From positions 3,720,001-3,784,000 of the forward strand of contig OZ241900.1 of NCBI GenBank assembly GCA_965203615.1: a DNA stretch of 64,000 nt, given 5' to 3'. A program made the position numbers and the translations under genes. The notes beneath the pieces are model-generated. The model was given only the letters and a program-made list of their open reading frames with translations. It ran no database searches and was not told where the DNA came from. Positions 8,411-17,007 of the stretch are shown here, in pieces (the first letter of the stretch is position 1; every line of letters starts with the position of its first letter). This stretch comes from VXNE01 sp965203615. Its GTDB lineage: Bacteria; Pseudomonadota; Gammaproteobacteria; Pseudomonadales; Azotimanducaceae.

Positions 8411-10513
8411 TTGACCACGCGACGGGTTTCAATCGAATCCGACCGGATGCCAGGGCGGTCCGGCGCCAGGGCCATGGCCGCCTTCGGCCTCGTCCTTGCG
8501 GCGGCCACCTTCGCGACTGCCTGCGGCACCCTCACCGTCGATCCCTTCCCCGAACCCATACGTCCACCCAGGGAAAATCCGGAAGCCGAGGCGGCGACGG
8601 CTAGCGCCACTAGGGGAGACGACGAGACCCGGCCAGGAAGCCTCACCAGGTCCAACATCCCCGGCGTCGTCATCCAGCGCAGCTACGCTGACGGCTTGAT
8701 CGAACAGTTCGGCGAGAACCTCACCGGCGACCCCATCAACTTCAGCTACCACGAGATACCGCTGGTGGGCTTCATCGACGCGGTGTTCGGCGAACAACTG
8801 AAGCTGTCCTTCGTCGTGTCTCCGGATCTGCAGGACAAGCAAGACCTCGTGACCCTGCGCCTCACCGAACCGCTCCCGCCAGCGGAACTGTTTCTCTGGG
8901 CGCGCCGGGCCTTGAGCACCTACGGCGTCGACATCCGGGAGGAGGACGGCATCCTCACGTTTTTCGAGAGCGACGAGATCGCCGCCCCCGACATTCCGCT
9001 CCTGATCACCGGCAAGGCCCTGCCGGACGTGCCCGCCACCCACCGCACGATCTTCCAGTTGGTGCCGGTGCGCGTCGCGCAACCGAACTTCGTTGCCGCA
9101 TGGCTGAGGAGGGCGTTCCAGGGCCAGGACATCGAGATAGACATAGAGCCGGGGCGCGCCTCGCTGTTCCTGCAGGGCGGCGCCGACGTCATTGCCCGCG
9201 TCGTCGACATGATGGAAGTCCTCGACCAGCCCATGCTGCAGGGCCGCAACGGCACCATCCTGCATCCCGCCTTCCTGGATGTCGCCACGCTGGCGGATGA
9301 GTTGACGAGGGTGATGGTGCTTGAGGGCTACGATATCGGGGTGGGCCGCACGGCGGCCGTGACGCTGCTGCCGCTCGAAGCGTCGAACAAGCTCGTCGTC
9401 TTCGTCAACGACCCGGCCCAGCTCGGCCACGTCGAGGAGTGGGCACGCATCCTGGATGCCGAGCATCGGGATACGGTGGAGGAGGCGCTCTTCAGCTACG
9501 AGGTGAGGAACACCCAGGCGGAGGAACTCACCGAGACCCTGAACAACGTGCTCGGCCAGGAGCTGCGGACGTCGGTGGGCCAGCCCGGAAGCCCTGGACA
9601 GCCGGTGGTTCCGGCGGCGATCGCGGTCGGTCGAATCGTCGTCGACAAGAACCGCAACATGATCCTGTTCCGGGGCTCCGGCAAGGAGTGGGCGGATGTC
9701 CTGCAGGTCGTCGAGAAGCTCGACAAGCCCGTCCCCTCGGTCCTGATCGAGGTCGTGATCGCGGAGATCACCCTCACCGACATGGAGAAGTCCGGTGTCG
9801 AATTCCTGTTCAGGAGCGGCGTCGACCGCTACGGCGTGCGCGGCGGCACCCTGAAGGCCCTCGGCGTCGGTGCCGGTGCCCTGTCCATGTCCCTGGACAG
9901 TTCCGGCGAGACACGGGCGATGCTGAACCTCTTCTACAAGGATGATCGCGTGGTGATCCGCTCGAGTCCCAAGCTGTTCGTCAAGAGCGGCGGCACGGCG
10001 ACCCTTGACGTCGGCAACGAGATCCCCGTCATCACGCAGATTTCCGACGAGGCGCGCCAGGTGGCCGGCTCCACTAACATCCTGCAGGACGTCACCTACC
10101 GCAAGACCGGCGTCTCGCTGCAGATAAGCCCCATCGTGCAAGCCAACGGACTCGTCGATCTCGAGATCTCCCAGGGGCTTTCTGAAGCGCAGCCCGGTGC
10201 CAACACCAGCCTCGCGGGTTCCCCGACGATCCTCAGCCGCAATCTCAGCACCAGCCTGACACTGAAGGACGGTGGCTCCCTCGTCATGGGCGGACTCATC
10301 GCCAACAACCGCAGCGCCGGGCAGACCGGGATACCCGTCTTAGGAAGGATTCCGGGGCTCGGCAGGCTGTTCAGAAGCGACTCCCTGCAGGAGGATCGCA
10401 CCGAGCTTTTGATCATGGTAATCCCCTATGTCGTGGCCACCCACGCGGAGGGCTCGGCACTCACCGAAGAGCTTAAACAACAGCTTGACTTGCACGGCGA
10501 ATTTCTGCGTTAA
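8411..10513 (+). CDS. gspD: type II secretion secretin GspD
   Basis: This is the outer-membrane secretin, about 700 residues. The TTG at 8411 is the furthest start; ATGs at 8447 or 8474 are equally possible, and the second leaves a signal peptide ending in FATACG, a weak lipobox. An N0-like domain lies near residues 97-175 and N1-N3 repeats at about 200-435. The secretin barrel runs from VPSVLIEVVIAEITL (about 441) to LLIMVIPYVV (about 680) and includes VMGGLIANNR and GIPVLGRIPGLGRLF. Those motifs define GspD rather than PilQ. The upstream GspC-like gene supports a type II export role, but the ATPase and pseudopilins must lie elsewhere. Confidence 0.88.
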   Translation: MTTRRVSIESDRMPGRSGARAMAAFGLVLAAATFATACGTLTVDPFPEPIRPPRENPEAEAATASATRGDDETRPGSLTRSNIPGVVIQRSYADGLIEQFGENLTGDPINFSYHEIPLVGFIDAVFGEQLKLSFVVSPDLQDKQDLVTLRLTEPLPPAELFLWARRALSTYGVDIREEDGILTFFESDEIAAPDIPLLITGKALPDVPATHRTIFQLVPVRVAQPNFVAAWLRRAFQGQDIEIDIEPGRASLFLQGGADVIARVVDMMEVLDQPMLQGRNGTILHPAFLDVATLADELTRVMVLEGYDIGVGRTAAVTLLPLEASNKLVVFVNDPAQLGHVEEWARILDAEHRDTVEEALFSYEVRNTQAEELTETLNNVLGQELRTSVGQPGSPGQPVVPAAIAVGRIVVDKNRNMILFRGSGKEWADVLQVVEKLDKPVPSVLIEVVIAEITLTDMEKSGVEFLFRSGVDRYGVRGGTLKALGVGAGALSMSLDSSGETRAMLNLFYKDDRVVIRSSPKLFVKSGGTATLDVGNEIPVITQISDEARQVAGSTNILQDVTYRKTGVSLQISPIVQANGLVDLEISQGLSEAQPGANTSLAGSPTILSRNLSTSLTLKDGGSLVMGGLIANNRSAGQTGIPVLGRIPGLGRLFRSDSLQEDRTELLIMVIPYVVATHAEGSALTEELKQQLDLHGEFLR

Positions 10514-10643
10514 TCCCCCTTGGGCGCCAATCCAGGCGCGGGGCAAATCGTAGAGGCCTGAAAGCCATCCAGACCGAGGCGGAAATTGGACGGAATCCGG
10601 GGGAATTTTCCCGCCGGACGCCGAATATTTCCGCAGAAAAGGC

Positions 10644-10671
10644 TTGCGATGCTGGACGAAAACGCTATGAT
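10644..10671 (+). promoter_or_regulatory. sigma70-type promoter for the exported protein gene
   Basis: TTGCGA at 10644-10649 and TATGAT at 10666-10671 are separated by 16 bases. They lie 68 bp before the ATG at 10740, in the 226-bp gap after gspD, so the exported protein can be transcribed independently. Confidence 0.55.
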
Positions 10672-10739
10672 TTCCCACGCCTTCATAGGCAGCCTTCGTC
10701 GATTGAGACGGGAACGAAATGACTAATTGGAGATTTTCA

Positions 10740-12299
10740 ATGGCTAAAAACACCAACAGAGTGGCGTGCTTGATTGCCTATGTAGCTGCTCTCGGGTTGG
10801 CGACAAGCGCTGCGGCGTATCACTGGGAGATGTACGTCAACAACCCCGTGACCTACGCGAAAGAGGTCTTCGGCGGGGATGATCCCGCTGCCGGCGGCGT
10901 GACGCTCAGTGCCGATGATGCCGCTACGACGGACGAAGCGAGCACCGTCAACGTACAAGAGAACGACGAGCAGACCAGCGTCGATCTCATGCTCAAGCTG
11001 CCTGAGAACACGACCATCGGTCAAGATTCCGAGCTTGAAGTGACCATTTCGATCACGGGTGCGACGCTCGGTCAAGCGGTCGACTGGACCGATATCGTGG
11101 CTGACAACAATGCGGATACAACTGACGCAGCCCCGGCTTTCCGGAAGGTCGGCGGTTCGCAACTCGACGGTCGCCGGGGCGACTCCAGCGTCACCTTCAA
11201 GGTCGAGGCAAACGGTGCTGCCATTTCGCGTGCCACGGGAGCAGATCAGGTCACAGAATTCATCCGGCTCGATTTGGGATCCCTGAGCGGCTACGCTGGC
11301 GCGTCGCCGGTTTCGGTAAGTGCCTCCATGAGAGTGACCGACGGACCGCAGAACAACTTCCCGACGACGTTTGACACGGTCATGGAAGTAATGGGCGTCA
11401 CGGGAGTCGACGCGAACGATGACGGTGACTTTGAGGATGAGGGCGATACGATGCCTGTAACGGCCGTTCGCGGCACGTCGAGCATGGTCGCCAACGCCGT
11501 AACGGCAGTGACGTTTACGGGCGCCAACGGCGGCACCGGAAACATCGATCTTGAGGATCGCGCGAAGTTGGCTGCTCCCCAGACAAAGGTAGACGTGGGA
11601 AGCCTCAGCTTTACGGCGAACACCACTGCTGTGGAGAAAGACGGCTCGACATCCTTCGCGGGGCCTGGTGGAGACGGAACGGAATTCGATGTCCACGTCA
11701 CGGTGACCGGTATGATCCGCGACACCGATACCATCTATTACAGCGAAGATGCGATGTTGGATAGTGACAAGGAAAAGCTTTCCATCACTGACGGCGTTGC
11801 AACGGGAACCTTCAGGAATGGCAACGGTACCGTCTATTTCATGCCGGACGGCGAGACGGCGATGCAGGCTGGTGACTTGACCGCAATGTTCGAGATGGAA
11901 TACGACGCCACCTCGGTGGTCGATCCCGGCGGAGAGATGGGTGCTGGCAAACTGGTGTACAACGGCGTCGAAATGCAGGCGCGCGCTTACGCCATTCCCA
12001 ACCTGGTTCACTCCGACGACGGCAACGTGCGCATCAAGTGCGAAGAAGGCGGCGCCTCCAAGTGCACCGTATTCCTCGACTGCAACGAGCAGAACGGCAT
12101 GGCTCGCTTCGGTGAGTTGGGCGCCACGATTGATGCGGGTGCCACGGAGCATTTGACGGAAGAAGAAATCGCCGACGTGCTCGGGATTGATGACTGGAAC
12201 GGTCGCCTTTCCTGCGATGTCCTGTCAGCTCATGATGTCTCGGTCCAGGTGCTGGTCCGGTCCGGTGAATCCCTGGTCAACAACACCTACGTCGACTAG
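10740..12299 (+). CDS. abundant-looking exported protein of unknown function
   Basis: This 519-residue protein starts at the ATG at 10740 because GGAG lies seven bases upstream; an in-frame ATG at 10719 lacks such a site. A signal peptide (ACLIAYVAALGLATSAAA) precedes YHWEMYVNNPVTY. The body is rich in Asp, Thr, Val, Ala and Gly, probably beta-rich, with a DANDDGDFEDEGD stretch near the middle that could bind calcium. The C-terminal ~90 residues hold four cysteines (RIKCEE, SKCTVFLDCNE, RLSCDV), possibly two disulfides. I do not recognise a family. A good promoter, strong ribosome-binding site and double hairpin downstream suggest high expression. Position after the secretin makes it a candidate substrate, an inference only. 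Confidence 0.7.
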   Translation: MAKNTNRVACLIAYVAALGLATSAAAYHWEMYVNNPVTYAKEVFGGDDPAAGGVTLSADDAATTDEASTVNVQENDEQTSVDLMLKLPENTTIGQDSELEVTISITGATLGQAVDWTDIVADNNADTTDAAPAFRKVGGSQLDGRRGDSSVTFKVEANGAAISRATGADQVTEFIRLDLGSLSGYAGASPVSVSASMRVTDGPQNNFPTTFDTVMEVMGVTGVDANDDGDFEDEGDTMPVTAVRGTSSMVANAVTAVTFTGANGGTGNIDLEDRAKLAAPQTKVDVGSLSFTANTTAVEKDGSTSFAGPGGDGTEFDVHVTVTGMIRDTDTIYYSEDAMLDSDKEKLSITDGVATGTFRNGNGTVYFMPDGETAMQAGDLTAMFEMEYDATSVVDPGGEMGAGKLVYNGVEMQARAYAIPNLVHSDDGNVRIKCEEGGASKCTVFLDCNEQNGMARFGELGATIDAGATEHLTEEEIADVLGIDDWNGRLSCDVLSAHDVSVQVLVRSGESLVNNTYVD

Positions 12300-12308
12300 G
12301 TTGATTTG

Positions 12309-12332
12309 AAGGATCGCTTTCGGGCGATCCTT
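12309..12332 (+). terminator. hairpin just after the exported protein gene
   Basis: A perfect 9-bp stem (AAGGATCGC / GCGATCCTT) with a 6-base loop begins nine bases after the stop codon. There is no clean T-run, so it may act as a 3' stabilising hairpin or pair with the next terminator. Confidence 0.5.
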
Positions 12333-12353
12333 CCTTCCCGGCTCAATATTCCA

Positions 12354-12393
12354 CCCCTTCCCTTCGGTTTCGGAGGGAAGGGGCTTTCTTTTG
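12354..12393 (+). terminator. Rho-independent terminator
   Basis: A 10-bp G+C-rich stem (CCCCTTCCCT / AGGGAAGGGG) with a 10-base loop is followed by CTTTCTTTTG. It closes the exported-protein transcription unit. The remainder of the gap to 12653 shows a T7 tract near 12410 and nothing else I can name. Confidence 0.65.
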
Positions 12394-12653
12394 CCCACAT
12401 TTTTTTGTTGGGCAGCACACCAAACCCCTTCCAAACCGTGTCGCGGGCCTTATCTGGCCCGCCGCGTTGCGTTCCTCACCCACCCCTTCGAACCAACCTG
12501 ATCGCTTGTTCCCCTCTGTTCGGATTGAGTTGGCCAGCGTTGTGGGAAAACGCCTACTGTTCCTGTGAGACATGGCCCCTCTCGCCTGCTGCCGTTCCCG
12601 TTCGGAAGTAAGATCAAGATCGTCGCGTTTCCTGGAAGAAGGGATTAGACGGA

Positions 12654-12893
12654 ATGAGTCCAGAGCTAATCGGCACTCTTGCTGTCGGCGGCGCATTGGC
12701 GGGTCTGATCTGGCAGATGGTCCGTGCCCTGGATGTGCGGTTAAGCGCGAAGATCGACGCCCTGGCGAGGGACCATCAGGATCTGCGCGAACGGGTGGCC
12801 CGAATAGAAGTGTGGCTCGAAGTTCTCCTGGGACGGCGCAGAAACGACGACGTTCCCGTACCCGATCGCCCGGCAACGCCGCCGCGCGCCTAA
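12654..12893 (+). CDS. small membrane protein with coiled coil
   Basis: This 79-residue protein has one membrane helix at about residues 5-24 (IGTLAVGGALAGLIWQMV), then a charged amphipathic helix with heptad-like spacing (residues 30-63), then a disordered Pro/Arg tail. An AGAAGGG purine stretch lies upstream of the ATG. Layout resembles the many small single-TM coiled-coil proteins of unknown function; a holin-accessory-like function would be speculation. It is isolated between the terminators and a convergent glycosyltransferase gene. Confidence 0.5.
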   Translation: MSPELIGTLAVGGALAGLIWQMVRALDVRLSAKIDALARDHQDLRERVARIEVWLEVLLGRRRNDDVPVPDRPATPPRA

Positions 12894-13028
12894 CCATCGC
12901 ACCGATTCCAGGGTCCGACACTGTCCTGCATCCGGCCCCTGTTCGGCACGTCCATCGCTAATGTTGTTCGCGGGGTGCAGTCTTTATAAGGCTCAGTCTC
13001 CGCGCACTCGGGGCACGATGATCGGTGG

Positions 13029-14639
13029 TTATTCGAACCGAATCCCCGTATCGAGAGGACGCACCGGCGCGCCCGGGTCGAGCCGCCTTAGAATTGCGGC
13101 CTCACGGGCGCTGACCATCACCGGCACGTGCTGCCGCCAGCGCGGAACTGGCGGGTTCGCACGACTGGCAAGGATGCGGACCTCGCCGAATGTCCGTTGT
13201 TCCGAAAAGCCCGGGAAGTGGGCGTCCGATTCTCCGGTGACAATGTGTGTCACCATCGCGCTCGGTCGGGCGCGGACGAACCAGTGGCCCGTCGTGGCGT
13301 CGTACAGCGGGATATCGTGGTGCAGGTGGTAGTAGGTAGGCATGCTGAAGTAGTGACGGTCGGCCTGCCATACCGCACCTACCCCGGATGCGCTGGCCAG
13401 GTGGCGGTACGCGGCGAAGATCGGATCTTGACCGGTGGGCGTGCCGAGAAAGGTAACGCGACCCGTCTCCATCGACCACGCTCGGTAGACGGTTTCCTGC
13501 CCCGGCAGCGCGTTCAGGATTCCAGCCGCCGAGACGCACGCGAACGCGGTGCCCACCCCGATCGCCGCGGCGCGTCCTCGGATGCCGCTGCGGTGGAGGC
13601 GAACCGCGAGATCCGCCCCGATCATGAGCAGCAGGGGCAGGGCAGCGAATACGAACCGATACTCCTTGTGCGACTGCACGGAGTGGATGCCGACGATCAG
13701 CGCGATCAGGGCTAGCAGCAGGGCGTACCGGCGCGGCGCGAACGCGGCCGCGACCACGCACAGCACGCTCAACCCGCCGTGCGCCGTGATCAGCCAGGCG
13801 AGGTACTGCCAGCCTGGGCTCTCGCCGGCGCGGAATTCCGCCATCGCGAGATTGAAACGGATGTTCGTCACGTAGGAGTGGAAGAGGCCGGCGTCCCAGG
13901 TGGCGGCGTCGAATGCGCCGACCGCGAGCACCAGTGCCCCCGACGTCAGCAGCAGGGCGGGCCTGTGTTTCGCGCGCAGAAGGACGATCGCGAACAGCAC
14001 GACGGCCACCGGCGCGTACTGGAGCCGGATGGCTGCGGCGAGCACGGTGAGCACGGCCGCGCACAGACCGGCGCCGAGTTTGACGCGGCCCGGGCGGATA
14101 GCGATCCAGAGCGCCAGGAGCAGCGGGCCAACGGCGACAAACTCCGCCATCGGCTTGTGCGCGAACCCGCACAGTTCGTACCAGAACGCGCCGGCCAGGA
14201 GGGCGACGCGCGTGGTCGTCTCCCCGAAGTGGCAGCGCGCGACGAGGTACATGCCCAACGGGATCGTCAGCGAAATCGCACAGAACACGAGTTCGACGCC
14301 GCCGACGTACCAGCGCGGCTCGCCGAGACCGACGAGGTCGAACAGCTTGAGCACGCCCGCGACCAGTCCCGGCACCAACCAGTTGCGGGCACCGTAGAAG
14401 TACTCCCAGTACGTCACGCCGTTCCCGAACACCAGGCGATGCGCCGGCTCGAGATACTGGAACACCTCGTCGGGGTGAATGACGAAGTCACCGGAGAGGG
14501 CGACCGCCGCCCGCGCCACGAACGCAAGGACAAGCACGAGCGGGAGGTATTTCCAGATCGGGTCGGTGTCCGCCTGGGGGTGCAGGAGGGATTCGAGGGC
14601 GGTGCGTGCCCCGAGGAAGGCCTGCGCCGCCATTGTCAT
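13029..14639 (-). CDS. GT-C mannosyltransferase-like membrane protein (Alg9/PIG-B type)
   Basis: Taking the ATG at 14639 gives 536 residues; the open frame extends further upstream but that part is low-complexity Arg/Pro-rich and lacks homologous features. A first membrane helix (LPLVLVLAFVARAAVAL) precedes HPDEVFQYLEPAH, the acidic loop motif of Alg9/PIG-B-like mannosyltransferases, then TYWEYFYGARNWLVPG. Some ten further helices follow, and SHKEYRFVFAALPLLLM near residue 345 is typical of the family. Such enzymes move mannose from polyprenyl-phosphate-mannose to a membrane-bound acceptor on the periplasmic face. The bacterial acceptor is unknown. The gene is alone on this strand. Confidence 0.75.
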   Translation of the reverse strand: MTMAAQAFLGARTALESLLHPQADTDPIWKYLPLVLVLAFVARAAVALSGDFVIHPDEVFQYLEPAHRLVFGNGVTYWEYFYGARNWLVPGLVAGVLKLFDLVGLGEPRWYVGGVELVFCAISLTIPLGMYLVARCHFGETTTRVALLAGAFWYELCGFAHKPMAEFVAVGPLLLALWIAIRPGRVKLGAGLCAAVLTVLAAAIRLQYAPVAVVLFAIVLLRAKHRPALLLTSGALVLAVGAFDAATWDAGLFHSYVTNIRFNLAMAEFRAGESPGWQYLAWLITAHGGLSVLCVVAAAFAPRRYALLLALIALIVGIHSVQSHKEYRFVFAALPLLLMIGADLAVRLHRSGIRGRAAAIGVGTAFACVSAAGILNALPGQETVYRAWSMETGRVTFLGTPTGQDPIFAAYRHLASASGVGAVWQADRHYFSMPTYYHLHHDIPLYDATTGHWFVRARPSAMVTHIVTGESDAHFPGFSEQRTFGEVRILASRANPPVPRWRQHVPVMVSAREAAILRRLDPGAPVRPLDTGIRFE

Positions 14640-15049
14640 TGGGCGTCTACGGTCGCGCGTCACCCGGCGCCTGGGGGGTTGCGGCGCCCCCTTGCGTCCC
14701 CGGCGCCTGGCCCTGCGGGACGTCATCGGACTTCGCGCCGTGCGTCCAGCGCCGGGCGGCACTGCGGTGCCCGGCAATGGTCGAGGATGACAGCGCTCCC
14801 GCACCGGGGTATTGGGGTGATGATCTTCGTGCGTCCCTCGCGAGCGATGAAATGCGGTGCTATTGCAACGCCGGGTCAACGCCCAGGAAGACCCGTTGCA
14901 CCGCCGGATCAACCTATATCGGGTGATCGCGCCAATTCAAGCGCTTTGTCACAGGGGCCTCCTCGCGTCGATGGCAAGGCGACGCGGTCCAGTCGAGACC
15001 CTCGTTCGACAAGGGCAAATGTCGCACACGTATAGCGGAGATTTCCCCG

Positions 15050-15077
15050 TTGACGCTGAACGGCCGCAGGGGATAAT
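15050..15077 (+). promoter_or_regulatory. promoter upstream of the coiled-coil protein
   Basis: TTGACG at 15050-15055 and GATAAT at 15072-15077 are 16 bases apart. The predicted start of transcription falls around 15084, which is the first base of a short ATG-initiated leader frame. The rest of the 14640-15049 gap has only G/C-rich inverted repeats near 14670-14705. Confidence 0.55.
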
Positions 15078-15083
15078 GCGGCG

Positions 15084-15128
15084 ATGAATCAGGTCTCAGC
15101 CAACTCGCCATCCCGGATAGCGCGGTGA
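15084..15128 (+). CDS. putative 14-codon leader peptide
   Basis: ATG at 15084 opens MNQVSANSPSRIAR and stops at TGA 15126-15128, which overlaps the GTG start of the next gene (GTGA). It begins where the promoter would place the RNA 5' end, so it may be translated without a leader and couple translation to the downstream gene. No expression evidence exists; it could be chance. Confidence 0.35.
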   Translation: MNQVSANSPSRIAR

Positions 15129-15751
15129 CACCCGAAACCGCCACCTTCGACCAGCGTTTCCTCGATGCCTTCGAGAATGTCGCCGGGATGCGCTCCGACA
15201 TCCGCCACATGGATGCCGATATCGTTTCCCTCAAGACCGATGTGACGAACCTGCAGTCAGACGTGTCGGTCCTGAAGGCCGACGTGTCGATCCTGCAGTC
15301 GGACGTGTCGGTCCTGAAGTCCGACGTGTCGATCCTGCAGTCAGACGTGTCGGTCCTGAAGTCCGACGTGTCGATCCTGAAGTCCGACGTGTCAGTCCTG
15401 AAGGTCGACGTATCGGTCCTGAAAGCTGACGTGTCCGTGTTGAAGGCAGACGTTGCGACCCTGAAGTCCGACGTGGCGGAGCTCAAGTCCGATACGGCCG
15501 ACATCCGGTCGGACATCTCTGACATCAAGAGCGACATGTCCGCGCTGAGGGTCGAAATGGCCGACTTCAAGGGTGAGATGAGAAACGAAATGGCCGAATT
15601 CAAGGGCGAGATCCGAAGCGATATAGCCGGGATGGAGGGTAGGCTTCAGGCTCGCTTGAACAGGCATGTCTGGACGATGACCAGCATCCTCGCGACCCTC
15701 ATGGTCGCCTCCGTGGGCCTGATGGGGTACTTCGTCAAGATTGTTGCCTGA
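15125..15751 (+). CDS. repetitive coiled-coil protein with C-terminal membrane anchor
   Basis: This 208-residue protein begins at GTG. Residues about 35-135 are near-perfect heptads of the type DVSVLKS/DVSILQS, encoded by 21-bp DNA repeats from about 15240 to 15480. Less regular heptads continue to about 175. A C-terminal helix (SILATLMVASVGLMGYFV) anchors it. Arrangement recalls the DUF1640/CCDC90-like group and small tail-anchored coiled-coil proteins. I infer an oligomer-forming rod attached to the membrane; function unknown. The repeat number is likely to vary among strains through slippage. It is possibly coupled to a 14-codon leader frame. Confidence 0.7.
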   Translation: MTPETATFDQRFLDAFENVAGMRSDIRHMDADIVSLKTDVTNLQSDVSVLKADVSILQSDVSVLKSDVSILQSDVSVLKSDVSILKSDVSVLKVDVSVLKADVSVLKADVATLKSDVAELKSDTADIRSDISDIKSDMSALRVEMADFKGEMRNEMAEFKGEIRSDIAGMEGRLQARLNRHVWTMTSILATLMVASVGLMGYFVKIVA

Positions 15752-15837
15752 CTGACCGTGTCGATCATGCTGCCAGCCGTGACGGTCCTGATCCATGAGG
15801 CGCTGGTTCGGGCAAGCGGAACGGGACCTGACAAGCC

Positions 15838-16515
15838 ATGGCCGTCGTCGATACGGATATCTCAAGGGAAATCCTGACGGATTCCCGTCTTGCGGCGATT
15901 CCTGCGGAAACCGCCATCGCGCAGGTGGGTGACTATCGCCCGGTCCTGTTCTCCGAAGAAGCGGCGTACGCCGAATCCGTCGTGCAGTCGCGCGCGCTCG
16001 AGTTCTCCACCGGCCGCCAGGTCGCCCGCGCGGCGCTCCGGCGAACAGGCGTCCCGGACTGTGAAATCCCCCGACGCGGACGGCTCCCGGTCTGGCCACC
16101 TGCCGTAGTCGGAAGCATCGCCCACACCAGGACGCTCGCGGCGGCGATCGCCGGTCCGGCGACCGGCCACGATGGCATTGGCATCGACATCGAGGCCAGG
16201 GCCGCCGTCTCCCCGCAGGTCGCCGAGCGCGTCCTCACCCGCGGCGAACTCGACTGGCTGCCGGCCCCCGAGTGGCGCACGATGGTCTTTTCCGGCAAGG
16301 AAGCCGTGTACAAGGCCGTCTACCCCCTGACAGGCGAATACCTCGGCTTTGGCGACGTGGAACTCGACATCGACCCCGATGCGGGCGAGTTCCGCGCGCG
16401 CTGCCGCCGCGGGCTTCGATCCGCGGATCCGGTGGCTTCCGGCCGCGGATACTGGGCGGTCTACCGCGCCCACTGGCTGGTCGTCTTCCTCGTCCCCCGC
16501 GCCGCGCAGCCGTAG
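15838..16515 (+). CDS. 4'-phosphopantetheinyl transferase, EntD type
   Basis: This 225-residue enzyme moves the phosphopantetheine arm of CoA onto a serine of carrier proteins for fatty-acid, polyketide or non-ribosomal peptide synthesis. FSTGRQVARAALRR near residue 60 and GSIAHTRTLAAA match the N-terminal half of EntD/Npt-like enzymes. GIDIE near 115 and FSGKEAVYKAVYP near 150 are the Mg/CoA-binding signatures. Length is normal. No carrier protein or synthase is nearby, so its partner is encoded elsewhere. Spacing from the preceding coiled-coil gene is 86 bp. The start used is the ATG at 15838. Confidence 0.88.
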   Translation: MAVVDTDISREILTDSRLAAIPAETAIAQVGDYRPVLFSEEAAYAESVVQSRALEFSTGRQVARAALRRTGVPDCEIPRRGRLPVWPPAVVGSIAHTRTLAAAIAGPATGHDGIGIDIEARAAVSPQVAERVLTRGELDWLPAPEWRTMVFSGKEAVYKAVYPLTGEYLGFGDVELDIDPDAGEFRARCRRGLRSADPVASGRGYWAVYRAHWLVVFLVPRAAQP

Positions 16516-16525
16516 GACTGCGGAG

Positions 16526-16946
16526 ATGCGTCTCTGGAGCCTCCAACCGGGACACCTGGACTCCCCGCGGGCTGGTCGCGCTCTGGAGGGAGGCACTGCT
16601 CGCCCAGGCGGTGCTGCAGGGCAGGACGCGTGGCTATCGGCATCATCCCCAGTTGGAGCGATTCCGCGCCCATTCCTCGCCCGCCGCCTCGATTTCCGAG
16701 CACCTGAAGGCCGTCCACGCGGAGTCGGTCGTGCGCGGGTACCGATTCGACGCTGGCAAGATCGCGTGCGGGGGAACGGCCGAACGGATAGACCTTCCGC
16801 AAGGACAGTTGGACTTCGAGTGGGATCACCTGGTGACGAAGCTCGAAGTGCGGGGGTTCGGGGCACAGCGCGCGGCATCGCGAAGGGTGCACCCCTCATT
16901 CCGGGTAGTCCCGGGCGGAGTCGCCGACTGGGAACGGGCGGCCTAG
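16526..16946 (+). pseudogene. pyrimidine-dimer DNA glycosylase, frameshifted
   Basis: ATG at 16526, preceded by GGAG, opens MRLWSLQPGHLD, the expected N-terminus of bacterial T4-endonuclease-V-like pyrimidine-dimer glycosylases. After CTGGAC the family sequence continues only in another frame: RGLVALWREALLAQAVLQG, then RGYRHHPQLERFRAH and HAESVVRGYRF. The change falls at CCCC (16563-16566), and dropping one C restores a continuous ~140-residue protein. The downstream part is well conserved to the stop, so the lesion is either very recent or a sequencing/assembly error. If real, this copy of the repair enzyme is inactive. It lies 10 bp after the phosphopantetheinyl transferase. Confidence 0.75.
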
Positions 16947-17007
16947 CTCATCCCCTCGATCGAGCGTTCACCACCCCACACCGTGACTTGGGAGCCTCGC
17001 CACGTCA

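Noticed and set aside
8429..10141. 570-codon frame antisense to gspD
   Set aside because: High-GC antisense shadow; the plus-strand frame encodes an unmistakable secretin.
12392..12415. TGCCCA...TGGGCA hairpin with a T7 loop as a second terminator
   Set aside because: Stem is only six base pairs with the T-run in the loop rather than after it.
14640..14912. N-terminal extension of the GT-C protein to 14912
   Set aside because: The extra ~90 codons are Arg/Pro-rich, lack membrane or family features, and no ribosome-binding site supports the upstream start.
13779..15035. 418-codon plus-strand frame opposite the GT-C gene
   Set aside because: Antisense shadow with Arg/Glu/His-rich low-complexity sequence; the minus strand has HPDEVFQYLEPAH and membrane helices.
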